This document shows positions 44,166 to 54,416 of a stretch of DNA of 64,000 nt, piece by piece. The first letter of the stretch is position 1. The number at the start of each line of letters is the position of its first letter. This stretch comes from Reticulitermes lucifugus (lineage: Eukaryota > Arthropoda > Insecta > Blattodea > Rhinotermitidae). The DNA is taken from NCBI GenBank assembly GCA_026260175.1, contig JAKCWW010000799.1:9645-73644 (forward strand). The letters are read 5' to 3'. The notes below the pieces were generated by a model. The model made no database searches, was not told where the DNA came from, and saw nothing but the letters and a program-made list of their open reading frames with translations. Made by a program: the position numbers and the translations under genes.

Positions 44166-44509
44166 CAGGTGCGCACCCAGATTTTTCGTTGGGGGGTGTA
44201 TAATTTATATTTGATTTTAAAATTTGTATTATAAAAATCATGTCGTAAGTGTAACATAGCACTGTCTGCAACTGCATTTATATACGTACAAATATATATA
44301 CATGTTCCTTGACTCAATCACAGTGTCATATCTTCTTTTTTTTAATTTTATTAATTTATTTTTCAAAATCCTAATGCACTAGTCATTAGCCGATTTCAGT
44401 GGCTTATTTCGGCTGAAGAGGAAATCACGTAAAACGTTTGATATCCTAAGGTAAAAAATATCAGTGTTTTTAAATTTCTATTTTGGGTTTCGAGAGGGGT
44501 GCGCTCCTG
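44166..44509. mobile_element. hAT-type non-autonomous element with 8-bp TSD
   Basis: 344 bp. Terminal inverted repeats CAGGTGCGCACCCAG at the left and CAGGAGCGCACCCCT as reverse complement of the right end. Flanking 8-mers GATAGTAG (44158-44165) and TATAGTAG (44510-44517) agree at 7 of 8. The inside is AT-rich and non-coding. It lies just beyond a family G palindrome. Confidence 0.8.
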
Positions 44510-44784
44510 TATAGTAGCACATCTTGTTCACTCATTCTGTCTGTCACGAACTTCAATCATGTAAGTCTTGCCAGAAGACCTGATTACTCAACAGAACCGC
44601 TGTGGAAACCTCAAATCTCGCGCATGAACTTTTTCATGTTCGTGACGCGAGTATTCAGTGAAACTGCGATGTCGTAGTTTTTCTCAAGTGCTGTACCGTA
44701 TGATAGTGGATCAGTGAAAGGTATGCCCTCGAAAACCATTGTCACATTTTCAAGAATGGAGTTTGATGTCCTCATAGACTATAG

Positions 44785-44880
44785 AGATTGTGACAATGGA
44801 GGCAGCAAGCCTCTCCGAAACGCTGGTGTTTATTTACGAATCGATACGGCGTCATATTCCAGACGAATTGAACCTCATCT
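44785..44880. mobile_element. palindromic MITE family G, right half
   Basis: ATGGAGGCAGCAAGCCTCTC, CGAAACGCTGGTGTTTATTT and CGATACGGCGTCATATTCCA follow the loop and right arm of the family. Confidence 0.7.
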
Positions 44881-44925
44881 CGCATTTATGAGCTGGAGAC
44901 GGTTTCCGCCAGGACTTAACAGGTC

Positions 44926-44987
44926 ATGCACACGCCCGCGCTCGCGCACACACATGCACGCACGCGCACACACATACACACACACAA
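44926..44987 (+). repeat. CA/CG-rich simple repeat
   Basis: Alternating ACACGC, GCGCAC and ACACAC words. Confidence 0.9.
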
Positions 44988-45229
44988 ATCCGGAAACAAA
45001 ACTAGCATTGAAGATATTAGTACTTCAGGGACGAAAAGCAAATTCATGTGACACCATCTTCTGAACCACAAAGACACATTCTGTACGCATAACCCAAGCA
45101 AGCTTCCTTCTCACGACAAGAGCAGCACAAAATGGCTTGGGGATGTGTTTACGACGTCATACTTGCGCTACTCGCTACAAGAGGTCTAAACTAATTAATG
45201 TTAATGGTTAATCCGCGTTACAGGATTGC

Positions 45230-45390
45230 GGTATTTCAGACATGTATATTCCATGAAAATTAATGTATGCTGGGTTATGGCGTCGTGTAGTTTCGTACCT
45301 GCCTACAAGAAAACCCCACCACGTCATATTCAAGACAGAAATCGCCATAGTCACCGTCGTGAGAACTGCAAATTGACAGATGTGTTTTCC
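45230..45390. mobile_element. palindromic MITE family G, shortened copy
   Basis: AATTAATGTATGCTGGGTTA, TGGCGTCGTGTAGTTTCGTA and CCACGTCATATTCAAGACAG are the outer arms; the centre is reduced to CTGCCTACAAGAAAACC. Minus-strand AVLTTVTMAISVLNMTWWGF is the same kind of pseudo-peptide as at 16.6 kb. Confidence 0.6.
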
Positions 45391-46198
45391 ATCTTTCCTA
45401 TAACTGTACTGAAACCGGGCCTGAAGGTCTATCGCCTGTAAGCAGCAGCTGTGCCATGTGACCGGCAGGTGTTGCTTCTCCAGATCCACTGGCCTCGTTC
45501 CTCATTCGCTGCCTGTAGAGCTTTCTGTTTGCTAAAAAGAATGCAGATCAGCAAAACACTACCGCAAACAGACGATCCGACTTCTTGCTCTGATATTTAG
45601 TCGTGTTTTCAAAGCTAGTACTGAAAATATTTCAAACAGTTTTACCTTTGGAGGACTTGATTTTCAGAAGTAGGAGGTAGACACGTCGAATATTCGAAAC
45701 GCGGGGAGGAATAACTAATATATATTTAGCGTAGATTATGACAGTTGAGGGCCGGGAATCTGTTATTACATTGTCTCGTTCTTGGGAACAATTTTTATGC
45801 CGTCATAAAGCACTAGACACAGATTCCTTAAAAAAAAGTGCTCTATAACTACGCGTCAGTAGACGGCGACTGCCCGCGCTGCGTCTATTTGCATTCCTTG
45901 AACTAGCTTCAGGAATTCCGTACCGCAGTCTGTATTTTATCCCTCAGAGCTTAATGGGTAGACATGGGACCCTGTGTGTGATGTCGCGAAATTTTGAAAA
46001 TTATTGCCTTCCAAATGGTCCCATTGCATAAGTACCGTGCTGTGAACAAGCATCAGGAACTGGAGGTGGAGGTATGCGATTGTTGTTAAGCTTTCACCGT
46101 AGATAGGGGGTGAAAGAGCCCCAAAGCCGGACAGTACGCGGTAGCGAATACTACATTATTGAACGACACTTCTAGGGTCTCAGATTTATATCGCCTAG
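45391..46198. other. no gene recognised
   Basis: Unassigned sequence between a palindromic element and SINE B. Confidence 0.5.
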
Positions 46199-46207
46199 TG
46201 TTTGGCT

Positions 46208-46365
46208 CGGCCGATCCTGGTGGCCCTGCGGTGAAGGCGTAGCCGCTGGATTACTGGGACCGCGGGTTCGAACCCTGCTGAAGGCATGGATGTTCGTCTG
46301 TTAAGTTTGTTGTGTAGGTAGCGGCTTCTGCGATGAGCTGACCACTCGTTCAGTGGAGTCCTACC

Positions 46366-46417
<52 letters not shown>

Positions 46418-46477
46418 AGCCTCAACAGTGAGGCGGCCTAGGCGTGATTAGGGCTGTTGCGCCACAGAAAAAAAAAA
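46208..46477 (+). repeat. SINE B, full length with perfect 9-bp TSD
   Basis: Head GGTGAAGGCGTAGCCGCTGG and CGCGGGTTCGAACCCTG (A- and B-box), body GAGCTGACCACTCGTTCAGT and GGAGTCCTACCG, an internal expanded (TG)n(AG)n tract, tail GAAGCCTCAACAGTGAGGCG, GGGCTGTTGCGCCACAG and poly-A. Flanked by TGTTTGGCT at 46199-46207 and 46478-46486. The youngest-looking repeat of the window. Confidence 0.93.
46366..46418 (+). repeat. (TG)n(AG)n microsatellite inside SINE B
   Basis: About 18 TG units followed by 7 AG units, at the position where the other SINE B copies have only GAGTGTGGTGTGTCT. Confidence 0.95.
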
Positions 46478-46589
46478 TGTTTGGCTGATGAGTGAATGGG
46501 GAGGGTCACGGAAGGAAGCGGGCACTGCGTAATTTAATATGCTATCTTGGAATTTGTCTTCTAGAGGGTAAGGCCACGAAAAGCCTCAA

Positions 46590-46775
46590 TCATTGTAGCC
46601 GGTCTCCGAGCCAAGATTTGAACCCGTTATTTCCCATACACGAAATAGGAGTGCTAACCGCCCGACTGCGACCTTCGATGGCGAAGGATCGAGTTCTTGC
46701 TCATGTTGGGATTCGAACCGCAGTCGTTAAGCCTCTAGCTAAACACCATGCAACTGAAACTGAGGTGTTCTGTGC
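46590..46775 (-). repeat. two tRNA-like SINE heads in tandem, degenerate
   Basis: AGCCAAGATTTGAACCCG with CTAACCGCCCGACTG, and 100 bp later GGGATTCGAACCGCAG with TAAGCCTCTAGCTAAACACC. Each has B-box then A-box complements at tRNA spacing. Cloverleaf pairing is not intact, so these are not functional tRNA genes. Confidence 0.55.
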
Positions 46776-47075
46776 ACGTGTTCCCTTCCTTGTGAGCTGT
46801 GATTTTAGGGAGTAGGTGCCATTAAACCTTCCAAAGCAAAAATTAATTGTTATTGCTTACAAAGATTCATTTCGTACTTACAGAGAGCACAGTGTGCTTC
46901 CATTAGAAAGACTGGGTAGTGCTGTATAGGGAAATGATGGCTGTTTGTTTTAAGAATTGGACGGAATGTGTAAAAACATTGGGTGTACAAAACACAGAAC
47001 TTGGCGGCACATATACGAACCGCTATTTTTAAAGGGTTAACGTAGGCCTGTACGATTTTTTTTTTTTCCGGTTTC
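46776..47075. other. no gene or repeat recognised
   Basis: Unassigned, with a T-run at 47057-47067. Confidence 0.5.
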
Positions 47076-47240
47076 AGTGTGTACCGGGGGCTCTTTCCCC
47101 AGTCGTGAGGCGCCCTGGGCGTAGAGTTGACCACTCACCTCCTTCTGGTGCCGCGGTTATGAAATGTATGAAATCACGCATGTATCCATCTTCCCAGTAT
47201 GCCTTCACGGCGTAAACAGAGTTAACTTTACATTCTTATT
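47076..47240 (+). repeat. SINE A, 3' half
   Basis: GTACCGGGGGCTCTTTCCCC, GTTGACCACTCACCTCC, TCTGGTGCCGCGGTTATGAA and TGCCTTCACGGCGTAAACAG. 5'-truncated at the body. Confidence 0.88.
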
Positions 47241-47520
47241 GTATTCGGATGCCAGCATTTGTAATCCCTACGAGAGAGTTTCGTAAGAAGTTATGTGATC
47301 GAAATGTAGACGGAAACTTTGTTGATTTATCTGTATAACTTTTTGTTGCTAGAAAATAGAAACGGTTGTTGACATCCAGAATTTCACACGAACCTCAAAG
47401 TATCTTCTATGGATTTCGATGCACGAAGAGCGGAATTAAATTCAGTTTCGTATGGCAACTGATTCAAAGGTACGGAAATTAATTTTACCTCCCAAACAAT
47501 ATTCGGTGAACAGTTCAAAT

Positions 47521-47785
47521 AGTGAGGCCTGGCTAGTTCAGTAGGTGTAGATATAGTTGCGGGTTGGACGACCGAAGACCAGTGGTTTGATCGTTTCTTC
47601 TCCAAAGCATCCTTTTCAGGTGGGACCCACCCAGCCTTTTGTTCAGTGGATATCGTGCATCTCTTTAGTAAGGATAAGATGGACGGGGGGTGCAGCTGAT
47701 CACTCACCTGGATGTAGTGTCAAGGTTAGTACACGTGGACCTATATTTCCACTCCCCGTATCCCTTCACGGCTGGGTGCTTGGCA
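47521..47785 (+). repeat. SINE A, full length but worn
   Basis: Head GAGGCCTGGCTAGTTCAGTA and GTTGCGGGTTGGACGACC, B-box-like GTGGTTTGATCG, GTGGGACCCACCCAGCC, GCAGCTGATCACTCACCTGG, ATGTAGTGTCAAGGTTAGTA and TCCCTTCACGGCTGGG. Confidence 0.87.
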
Positions 47786-49289
47786 ACTGTGCCTTTTCTT
47801 ACAATTATTATGTGATTTTTCTCCATCCTCATGTCGTTTCTCCCTCCTAGGTACAAATATTTTCCTGTTTTCACGCGCTGAGTTTTACTGATAACGTACA
47901 GAAACAACCACATCGCGTGTGTGCCGCTGAATACGATTCGGTGTTAGTACATTATTCTGCCTGTACGCAGTTGCAGGTCGCAGCTTCTCTTTAAAAGAGA
48001 TGCTAAAGTAATGGTTGGGGAGAGTAATGAATACTGATGTGTGTTTATGTTGCTGGCGGTCGTATTACATAAGAGGGACGTTATTCTTATCTTGAAATTG
48101 TTTGGTGCTTTTGTACTTGGCGGGGTGGTGCGAATGCCTGCCGTCGGTGTCGCCTCGCGCGAAATTCAGTCCCTGTTACCTCCCCGCTCCCCTCCCGGAA
48201 CCCGGCCCTACCCATATCTCACCGCCAGTCGTGGTCGATCTTCCGGGTGGAACGGTTGCCCGGGTGCGGGAGCCTGGATCGAATTCGGGTTGTAGTCATA
48301 TACCAACAAGACTGTTTAACAGTACCAATATGAACAGCAGACGTCGCATTTACCTTTGTATTCTTTAAATTATTGGACCTGATGTTGTAGTTACTTAATG
48401 TCAAGATTACGTTTAAAAGCCTTGTGATACAAAAGGGGTCTTATGGTCAGGAGTGTTGTATCGTAGTAGCTTGTCGAGTTTGACATAATATGTGATGAGG
48501 AGTGAAGACAGAGTCTGGCGCATTATTTCCGTCTGCCTTCAGTATGTTCACATGTTGGTGGCAATGTTGGTCATGGTATGTACATTTCGGTTATTGGCAT
48601 GTTTGTAGTGGTTAGTTGGTTCTTGTTTTGTAACGGTTTTAAACATTGGGTTTCGTTCAAGAGAGCTCCAGTAGGTAATATATTATTATTATTCTGTTTC
48701 CTGTTTCTCATTGTTGGACCTTCGAAACTTTCTTTTGGGTTTAAAGCTTCCAATTGCAAATACAAAAGTATGTAGAGTACCGTAACACACCTTTATCATA
48801 ATTTTAACCAGCTATTTTGTCTACAGTATTCTGGATAAGGCTATGTAATTTAACTGATTGTAGTTAAAGCTGAACCCAAATTTGGTGACAGTTTAGGTCA
48901 TGTCGGTTTAAGAATGTAATTCCGTCGTAGACTGAGATGAATAAAAAAAGTCCTTAAAACCATCCGAGAACACGTTTAAAATTAATTCCAGAATCCAGTC
49001 TGTGGGATATCTAGAGTAACGCTACTGACAAAGTTTTGTTTAAGGGCAAGAAACAAATTACATAATGTGATAAGAACTGTTTATCTCTAAATCCTCAAAG
49101 GTTGTGTATTGTTACCGTGCTCTGTGCTTTTGGGGACAATAACACGTCCGTAATATAGCACAATTGTCCGTGCGCGCGTGCGCGAGCACGATGACTGATC
49201 GAATCAGTCTGGTTCTGTAATTCGCGAGCAGAGGTTCTCGGCAGCTCTGACTGAGAAGATTAATCTGCTGTGGCGTGAAGTCTAGTAGT
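47786..49289. other. no gene recognised
   Basis: A GC-rich block at 48115-48295 with overlapping frames in two phases may include a worn SINE head near 48270, but no box pair is secure. The 65-codon frame at 48578-48775 is hydrophobic and AT-driven. Otherwise unassigned. Confidence 0.4.
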
Positions 49290-49400
49290 GTGGTAGAAGA
49301 TTGCGGACGTTTCGGAGGAACTCGATGCAGGTTCCTTTGAAATTTCGGTAACTTTCTGCAGGGCTGCACGGTATCACGTTTCGGGCAAAGGCATTATTCA
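49290..49400. mobile_element. palindromic MITE family G, worn copy
   Basis: GTGTGGTAGAAGATTGCGGA, CGTTTCGGAGGAACTCGATG and GGGCTGCACGGTATCACGTT follow arm, loop edge and opposite arm. Confidence 0.55.
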
Positions 49401-49524
49401 GTGCACAGTTTGATGAATTACATTCCTAAACGTTTTTTTTTGCAGCAGAAGTGAACTGTTTTTACATTCTCACGGCGGGGATTTTGCAGACGATTAAGCT
49501 TTAGGTTATGCCTCCGAAGTTATG

Positions 49525-49585
49525 CAGTTCGATTCCGGCGTTTCGGATTAGCACGCTGCTTTCTTCTTCAGGGTTTGTTTCTGAA
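49525..49585. mobile_element. palindromic MITE family G, core fragment
   Basis: TTCCGGCGTTTCGGATTAGC and GCTGCTTTCTTCTTCAGGGT resemble the arm-loop junction of the family only. Confidence 0.4.
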
Positions 49586-49699
49586 CTCTGTTCTGCATAT
49601 GGCATGGCACCGGATCGGACTGTATCTCCTCCCCTCTTTTCGTTCCGATTGGCCACATAAGTTACTACGCGTATGTGTAATGAAACCACCTCATCACCC

Positions 49700-51560
49700 C
49701 GATTACTAAGAAAGTAAAATCCTTGCTATGCGACCAGTTTTTACCTCGAACTACGGTAGCCGGAATTCGCATATACCTCTTACCATGACCGACTACAGGG
49801 CTATCATGTCTTTCACTCTGGCGGAAACTTACGTAGTTACCTTGCGTACTAAGTTGGATAAGCCTATCAACACCCCTGCTCAAGACATCTCTGTTTCCCT
49901 CCAGGAGTTCGGTTATGATGTCATTATTGAAACAAATGACAATCAGACGCCCGACACCTGAGGGCCCACTCATCATCTTATCCTTACCTCAGAACGTAGT
50001 CTTTAGTCTCACTAACCTCTCCCACACTTCATACGTGTACAGGGCCCAGACCGGTCTTCCGCAGTGTTCTGTCAGTGTTTTGTCCACGTCTGCTCTACTG
50101 CAAGCAGCCCCCAACGATGCTTGTGATGATCGCCGCTGAGCATAGATTACCACCGAGGGTGCCCGGAGAATGACAACGGTACCAGCTTACCAAAAGTGCG
50201 AGACGCAGCACACAAGCAGCTACGGAGGTTGCGACTGTGTTAAGAAGGTGCGTCGGCGACGCACCCTGCGCCATCCCTCTTTGAGCCTCGAGACGGAGCC
50301 AAGCTTAAAAAATGGCAATGTCTGCGAAGGTGTACGGATATGCCGCAGCAGGACCCGATTGCCAGAACTTGGAGAGCAGATGGAAAGTTCAATGAGGTCA
50401 GTGTCCGACAAATAGAACACTGAAGTGGACACCATGCAGTAGGTAATGACAGGTTTAAAACCTGCGAAGACAGAAGACGATGACTTCATCGTCATCATGA
50501 CAGCGGATTGTGGATGTGTCATGACGAAATGAGGGCCTGTCCCAGTACGTGCAGCACATTTTGCAGTTTCAAACATCAGCATTATTACGACATCTCTTCT
50601 GCACAGAGAGGAGGCTCTGAAATGAACAAAGAAAATGAAACTGTCGTGCTGCGTGCTAACTTGTCACAACTCCAAACCGGGCTGGATACCAACACATATG
50701 GTGCCGGCTGAGGAGCCGGTCGTCATGCAACCGAGACCGAGAGACCTGGATTACTACTACTCGTAATCCGCTGTAATTGAGGTGGTTAACGACGCGAAGC
50801 GAATATGCGCGTTTTTTCCTGCAAGTGAACCGCAGTTGGCCAACTCCTCTGGGGTTGGCAAGACCTCAGAACCCGAACAGCATGCCGAACGGGGTCCTGA
50901 GACATCTACGTAAGCAAGGGATAACCTTTCTCGCGGAAGTTCCGCAGGCAGAAATAAACATGTATCCATACTGAAGCCAGGAAAAGGTCTGCACGCCGCA
51001 TTCGTCTTACCGACCCATAATTCTGCTTGACACGATTCCGAGGCTGTTTGAGAAGATCCTGCTCACTAGGATCGTAAGCGAAGTAAGCGGGCGCGAACTA
51101 CTGCGTGACGAGCAGTTAGGATTCCGACCCAGAAAAAAGCACAGCGCCGCAGCTGGCTCGTCCCGTTGACCGAGTCAGCAAGAACTTTAAGGAGAGGAGG
51201 CTAACCGACGCGGTTTTCTTGGATGTGACAAAGTCCTCGAACACAATACGGGTCGAGGGTCTCCTCAACAAGATGATCACAACAAATTTTCCAACTTGCA
51301 CTGGTGAAATTCAGAGTCCCCTACTTCAGTTCACAAACATTTTTAACGTTTTTCCTCCCAGCCATATCAACTCATGGCGTGTAGCCTGGAGTGGCTCAGG
51401 GTGGAATTGTGAACACCGTTCTCTTCAGCGCTTACGTGAACAACATTTCCAGCACCTTCCCGCCACGCCGACTTGGCTTTACACGCGGATGACACGGCTG
51501 TCGTAGCTGCGTCTTCGCACTTGGTTTGGGTTGGTGCTCTGATCCCTTCAGCGTCAACGA
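49700..51560 (+). mobile_element. LINE-C: Jockey-type element, collapsed
   Basis: Non-LTR retrotransposon remnant carrying parts of both ORFs. ORF1 (nucleic-acid-binding, zinc-knuckle protein): TPAQDISVSLQEFGYDVIIE at 49880-49930, YRAQTGLPQCSV near 50040, RGCPENDNGTS near 50160, SSYGGCDCVKKVRRRRTLR near 50220, with frameshifts between. ORF2: PNSMPNGVLRHLRKQGITFL near 50880, ILKPGK at 50970, IILLDTIPRLFEKILLTRIV near 51020, RELLRDEQLGFRPRK near 51090, GVAQGGIVNTVLFSAYVNN near 51390, and ALHADDTAVVAASSH near 51475, where the catalytic YADD block reads HADD and lies in another frame. The endonuclease domain between ORF1 and the RT is essentially gone, and about 30 codons are missing before ILKPGK. 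Only about 1.9 kb remains of an expected 4-5 kb. Confidence 0.9.
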
Positions 51561-51740
51561 AGACCCAGTTTCTTGAATCTTTTATATGGAGGTCGCATGT
51601 TCTGCCCAAAGACTGCAATGTGAAAAATTATAGTTATTTGCAAACTCGTTGTAAGCAGGCCGTGTTTTCCTTGTGTATGTAACGTTGTACAGAGAATTCT
51701 GGTCCACTGTCCGCTTCTTAAAAGGAAAGCATTTGCGTAC

Positions 51741-51787
51741 CATAATAATAATATAATAATAATAATAATAAAATAATAATAATAATG
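51741..51787 (+). repeat. (TAA)n microsatellite
   Basis: AATAATAAT repeats with interruptions over 47 bp. Confidence 0.95.
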
Positions 51788-51814
51788 TATTAGACTGTAG
51801 TAACCCCGACTTCA

Positions 51815-51995
51815 CACCCGTCCAGACCGACCCTGGAGCCCACCCAGCCACATATACAATGGGTACCGTGGCTCTTTCCCAGGAGTAAAGCGGCCGGTAC
51901 GTGGCGTTGACAGCCTACCCCCATCTAGCGCCGAGGTTAAGAATGAGTAGAGCTATACATCTATTCCCCGTCTGCCTGCATGTCATGGTGCAGGA
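51815..51995 (+). repeat. SINE A, 5'-truncated
   Basis: GTCCAGACCGACCCTGGAGC, CACCCAGCCA, ACCGTGGCTCTTTCCCAGGA, AAGCGGCCGGTACGTGGCG, CTAGCGCCGAGGTTAAGAAT and AGAGCTATACATCTATTCCC. A very clean match from mid-body to tail, directly behind the TAA microsatellite. Confidence 0.92.
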
Positions 51996-52219
51996 AGACT
52001 TTATTATTAGTGTATAGTAGTAATGTATAAAGTTAGCGTACTGAATGTGGGAGCTAAGAATTTTAGAAATGGTTGGAGATTAAAGTTGATAACAGTGAGG
52101 TACAGACTTTGTATTGAGATGCTGAGGTAAAGGAAAAAAGACATGATTGTGAATGGAACATGTTTTCGTGTACCACCGAAATGCAGGAAGATCGTAATAG
52201 GATTAAAAACACCTAATAA
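51996..52219. other. unassigned, may be LINE-A upstream part
   Basis: Codons in the frame leading into the next element are partly open, but no conserved block is readable. Confidence 0.35.
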
Positions 52220-52580
52220 AGCCGTCGAAACTGAGGACGTTCAAATACTTAAATGACAATAACAAGATTTGCTTTGACGGAGATAATGTGAGCAGATTAA
52301 ATTCGGAGGAATGCATGCTACTATCGAGTTCAAGATGTTTTATTTACATACCGCGTTTAAAATGTAAATAATAAGTAATTTAGTCTTGTTTTATATGGGT
52401 GTGAAACTCGGTCTTTTACTCTGTGGAAGAATATATGGTGTGTGAGAACCTGAGGATAGTATGTGGATGTACGAGAGGGGAACTCACAGGTGCGGGGAAT
52501 ATCACACACTAAGGAGCTTCATGGAATGTTGTCTTCACCAAGCTGTAAAATTAAGACTTGTGATGAGAGGGGGGATGTGT
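52220..52580 (+). mobile_element. LINE-A fragment, the only plus-strand copy
   Basis: VQIFKYLNDNNKICFDGDNV then SRLNSEECMLLSSSRCF matches the family FKYLGTTLTNQNxI..EIKSRLxSGNACYxSVQNLLSS. LYGCETRSFTLWKNIW and SHTKELHGMLSSPSCKIKT match LYGCETWSLTLREE... and LHNAELHALYSSPxI. Gaps and stops separate these blocks. The catalytic block is not included. Confidence 0.82.
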
Positions 52581-52864
52581 CGCCTCTTAAAAATCTGCTG
52601 TGTGGTGCAGACTGGGGCATCTAACTTGTAGTAACTTAAATATATGTGTACCAAGAGTGCGTAGCGTCAAATTGTATGATTATTCGTGGAAGATGTGTTG
52701 GAGGGGATTTGGAGCAAAGCGGTCGTTAGATGGCCATGCCAAAATTTGCCATATAACTATGATCAGGGAATACCCGACGATCGAGATTTTTAATCTTGCA
52801 TGCCAAATTCAGAGACCATAATATCTCTTGGGAATCCGATCGTCACTGACCCGGCCAAGATTAT
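52581..52864. other. no gene recognised
   Basis: A 73-codon frame at 52600-52821 has no recognised family. Confidence 0.45.
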
Positions 52865-52922
52865 GGTACGCAAGAGTTCGTAAGAGCCCACTGCCGATAC
52901 TTGTCCTAATCCAGGTGAATCT
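52865..52922 (-). mobile_element. LINE-A extreme 3' fragment, worn
   Basis: AAGAGTTCGTAAGAGCCCAC and TGTCCTAATCCAGGTGAATC keep the spacing of the LINE-A terminus complement. Confidence 0.5.
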
Positions 52923-52924
52923 AC

Positions 52925-53260
52925 TTCACACCCTCACGGCCACTTTTTAGGCGCGTTCGGAAAAATTGCGAAAAGCGAATGATAGCCTTATTGTTTCCAT
53001 CCGTCCGCATGAAACTAGCGGCTCTCACGGGACATATTGTCGTGAAATTTTTGTATAGGGGACTTCCACTAAAATTAGACAACCAAATTTATGTATAGTT
53101 AAAATCGGGCAAAAATATTAGGCACTATACATGAAGCCCTACGTAAGTTTATGTCATTGGCATCCATAATGGAGCGTTCTCTGTGAGGTACGAGCTGAGA
53201 CATGGTGAGGTAAACATAAATGTCGAGCATTATCGACTCTGAATATGTTGAGCAGAGCAG
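52925..53260 (-). repeat. interspersed repeat family E, copy 3
   Basis: Complement of the core: TTTTTAGGCGCGTTCGGAAA and AATTGCGAAAAGCGAATGAT, then GACATATTGTCGTGAAATTT and AGCCCTACGTAAGTTTATG. The outer part ATAATGGAGCGTTCTCTGTG, AGGTACGAGCTGAGAC and TCGAGCATTATCGA matches the copy at 55.5 kb closely. Confidence 0.75.
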
Positions 53261-53759
53261 AGCTGAGCAGAACAGACGGTTGCTAAAATACGGAGCGGTC
53301 TTAAGGACAATAACGCAGTGAACGCGCCAGAAGTGTTTCGCCCGGCCTCCATTTCCTGACTTGTTAGTATCTTACATTTAGTGTTGTTATCCCATCTACT
53401 TTTAGATGTCGCATTTGGCCCCGTCACGTTATCCTACCAAGATTTGATATCTGCTCCGAGCGTGCTACATGGCTGTGCAATTTCGTTCGTTTTTTATTAT
53501 TTTCGCACACTAGTGGTTAAGATTGTGAAGATTAGTAACAACGTGAAGTTCCGAGATTTCTATTTGAGACCTTGTTTTCTGGATTCGCGACCAGGAAAGG
53601 TCGTTTTCATCGACGACTTTTAAGCCAATTTAAATTTTCAGATTAATTGGTTGAATCCCCTGCAAAACCAAACATCAGACACTTACAAGTAACATTTAAC
53701 TTCTGCTATATAGTCCATCAAACGCGGCACTGCAGATGGGAGGATAATACTGCAATGCA
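53261..53759. other. no gene recognised
   Basis: Short GAGCA/GAGCT word repeats at 53250-53275; an 80-codon frame at 53381-53623 has no recognised family. Confidence 0.45.
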
Positions 53760-53767
53760 CCTTAAAG

Positions 53768-54408
53768 CAGGGGTGAACAAATCTCGGGCGCCAGGTCGCC
53801 CGTGCGACTAAATTTGGTACAATTTTTGTGGAATTCATTCCGTTGCGGTATATCATTAGAATATTGGCGTACGTACTGCCGCCGACCACACCACAGTTTT
53901 ATTAGTTTCATCAATACGAGTGTATGCTACATGTTTCGGTCGTGTGAGGCATTAAAATACATGACTTGAAAACACAAAATAAAATGCATATGTACATTTT
54001 AAATTTGTGGGATCTCACAAATTGTGCAAGCTATTATAATCATTATGTAGGATTAGAATATAAACATTTTATGTATTTCTGGTATGTGGTTCTTTATATA
54101 TGTCCTATTGTATCTAAAAGTTGTTAAAATTCGTATTTTGGTTCGAGTACTTTGTTGCCTGATGTACCTGTGGGCAATCGTAAGTTCTCTTAAAATCAGT
54201 GGGTGGTTGTTACACGTTTGTTATTGGTTTCGGTATCTACTAATAAAATTTTGTTGTGGTTGACGGCAGTATTTATGTCAGTACTGATAAATTTGGTACC
54301 ATGGCTCATAATATTTGTGGGTCCTGAGTGTGGAATATAATGTCACTCTTTTGATACCTAGAACCTTGAGGTGGCTCCTAGATTTTTGGAAAAGTTGCGT
54401 ACCCCCTG
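53768..54408. mobile_element. hAT-type non-autonomous element, 641 bp, with 8-bp TSD
   Basis: Ends CAGGGGTGAACAAATCTCGG and, as reverse complement of the right end, CAGGGGGTACGCAACTTTTC. Flanking 8-mers CCTTAAAG (53760-53767) and TCTTAAAG (54409-54416) agree at 7 of 8. The sub-terminal words GCGCCAGGTCGCCCG and GGTGGCTCCTAGATTTTTGG are shared with the short element at 23993 in inverted orientation. AT-rich inside, no transposase. Confidence 0.86.
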
Positions 54409-54416
54409 TCTTAAAG

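Noticed and set aside
46243-46285. Functional tRNA gene
   Set aside because: A- and B-boxes belong to SINE B; no complete cloverleaf and the sequence continues into the SINE body.
48041-48368. GC-rich overlapping frames as coding exon
   Set aside because: Two frames open at once because of base composition; no splice sites or recognised motif.
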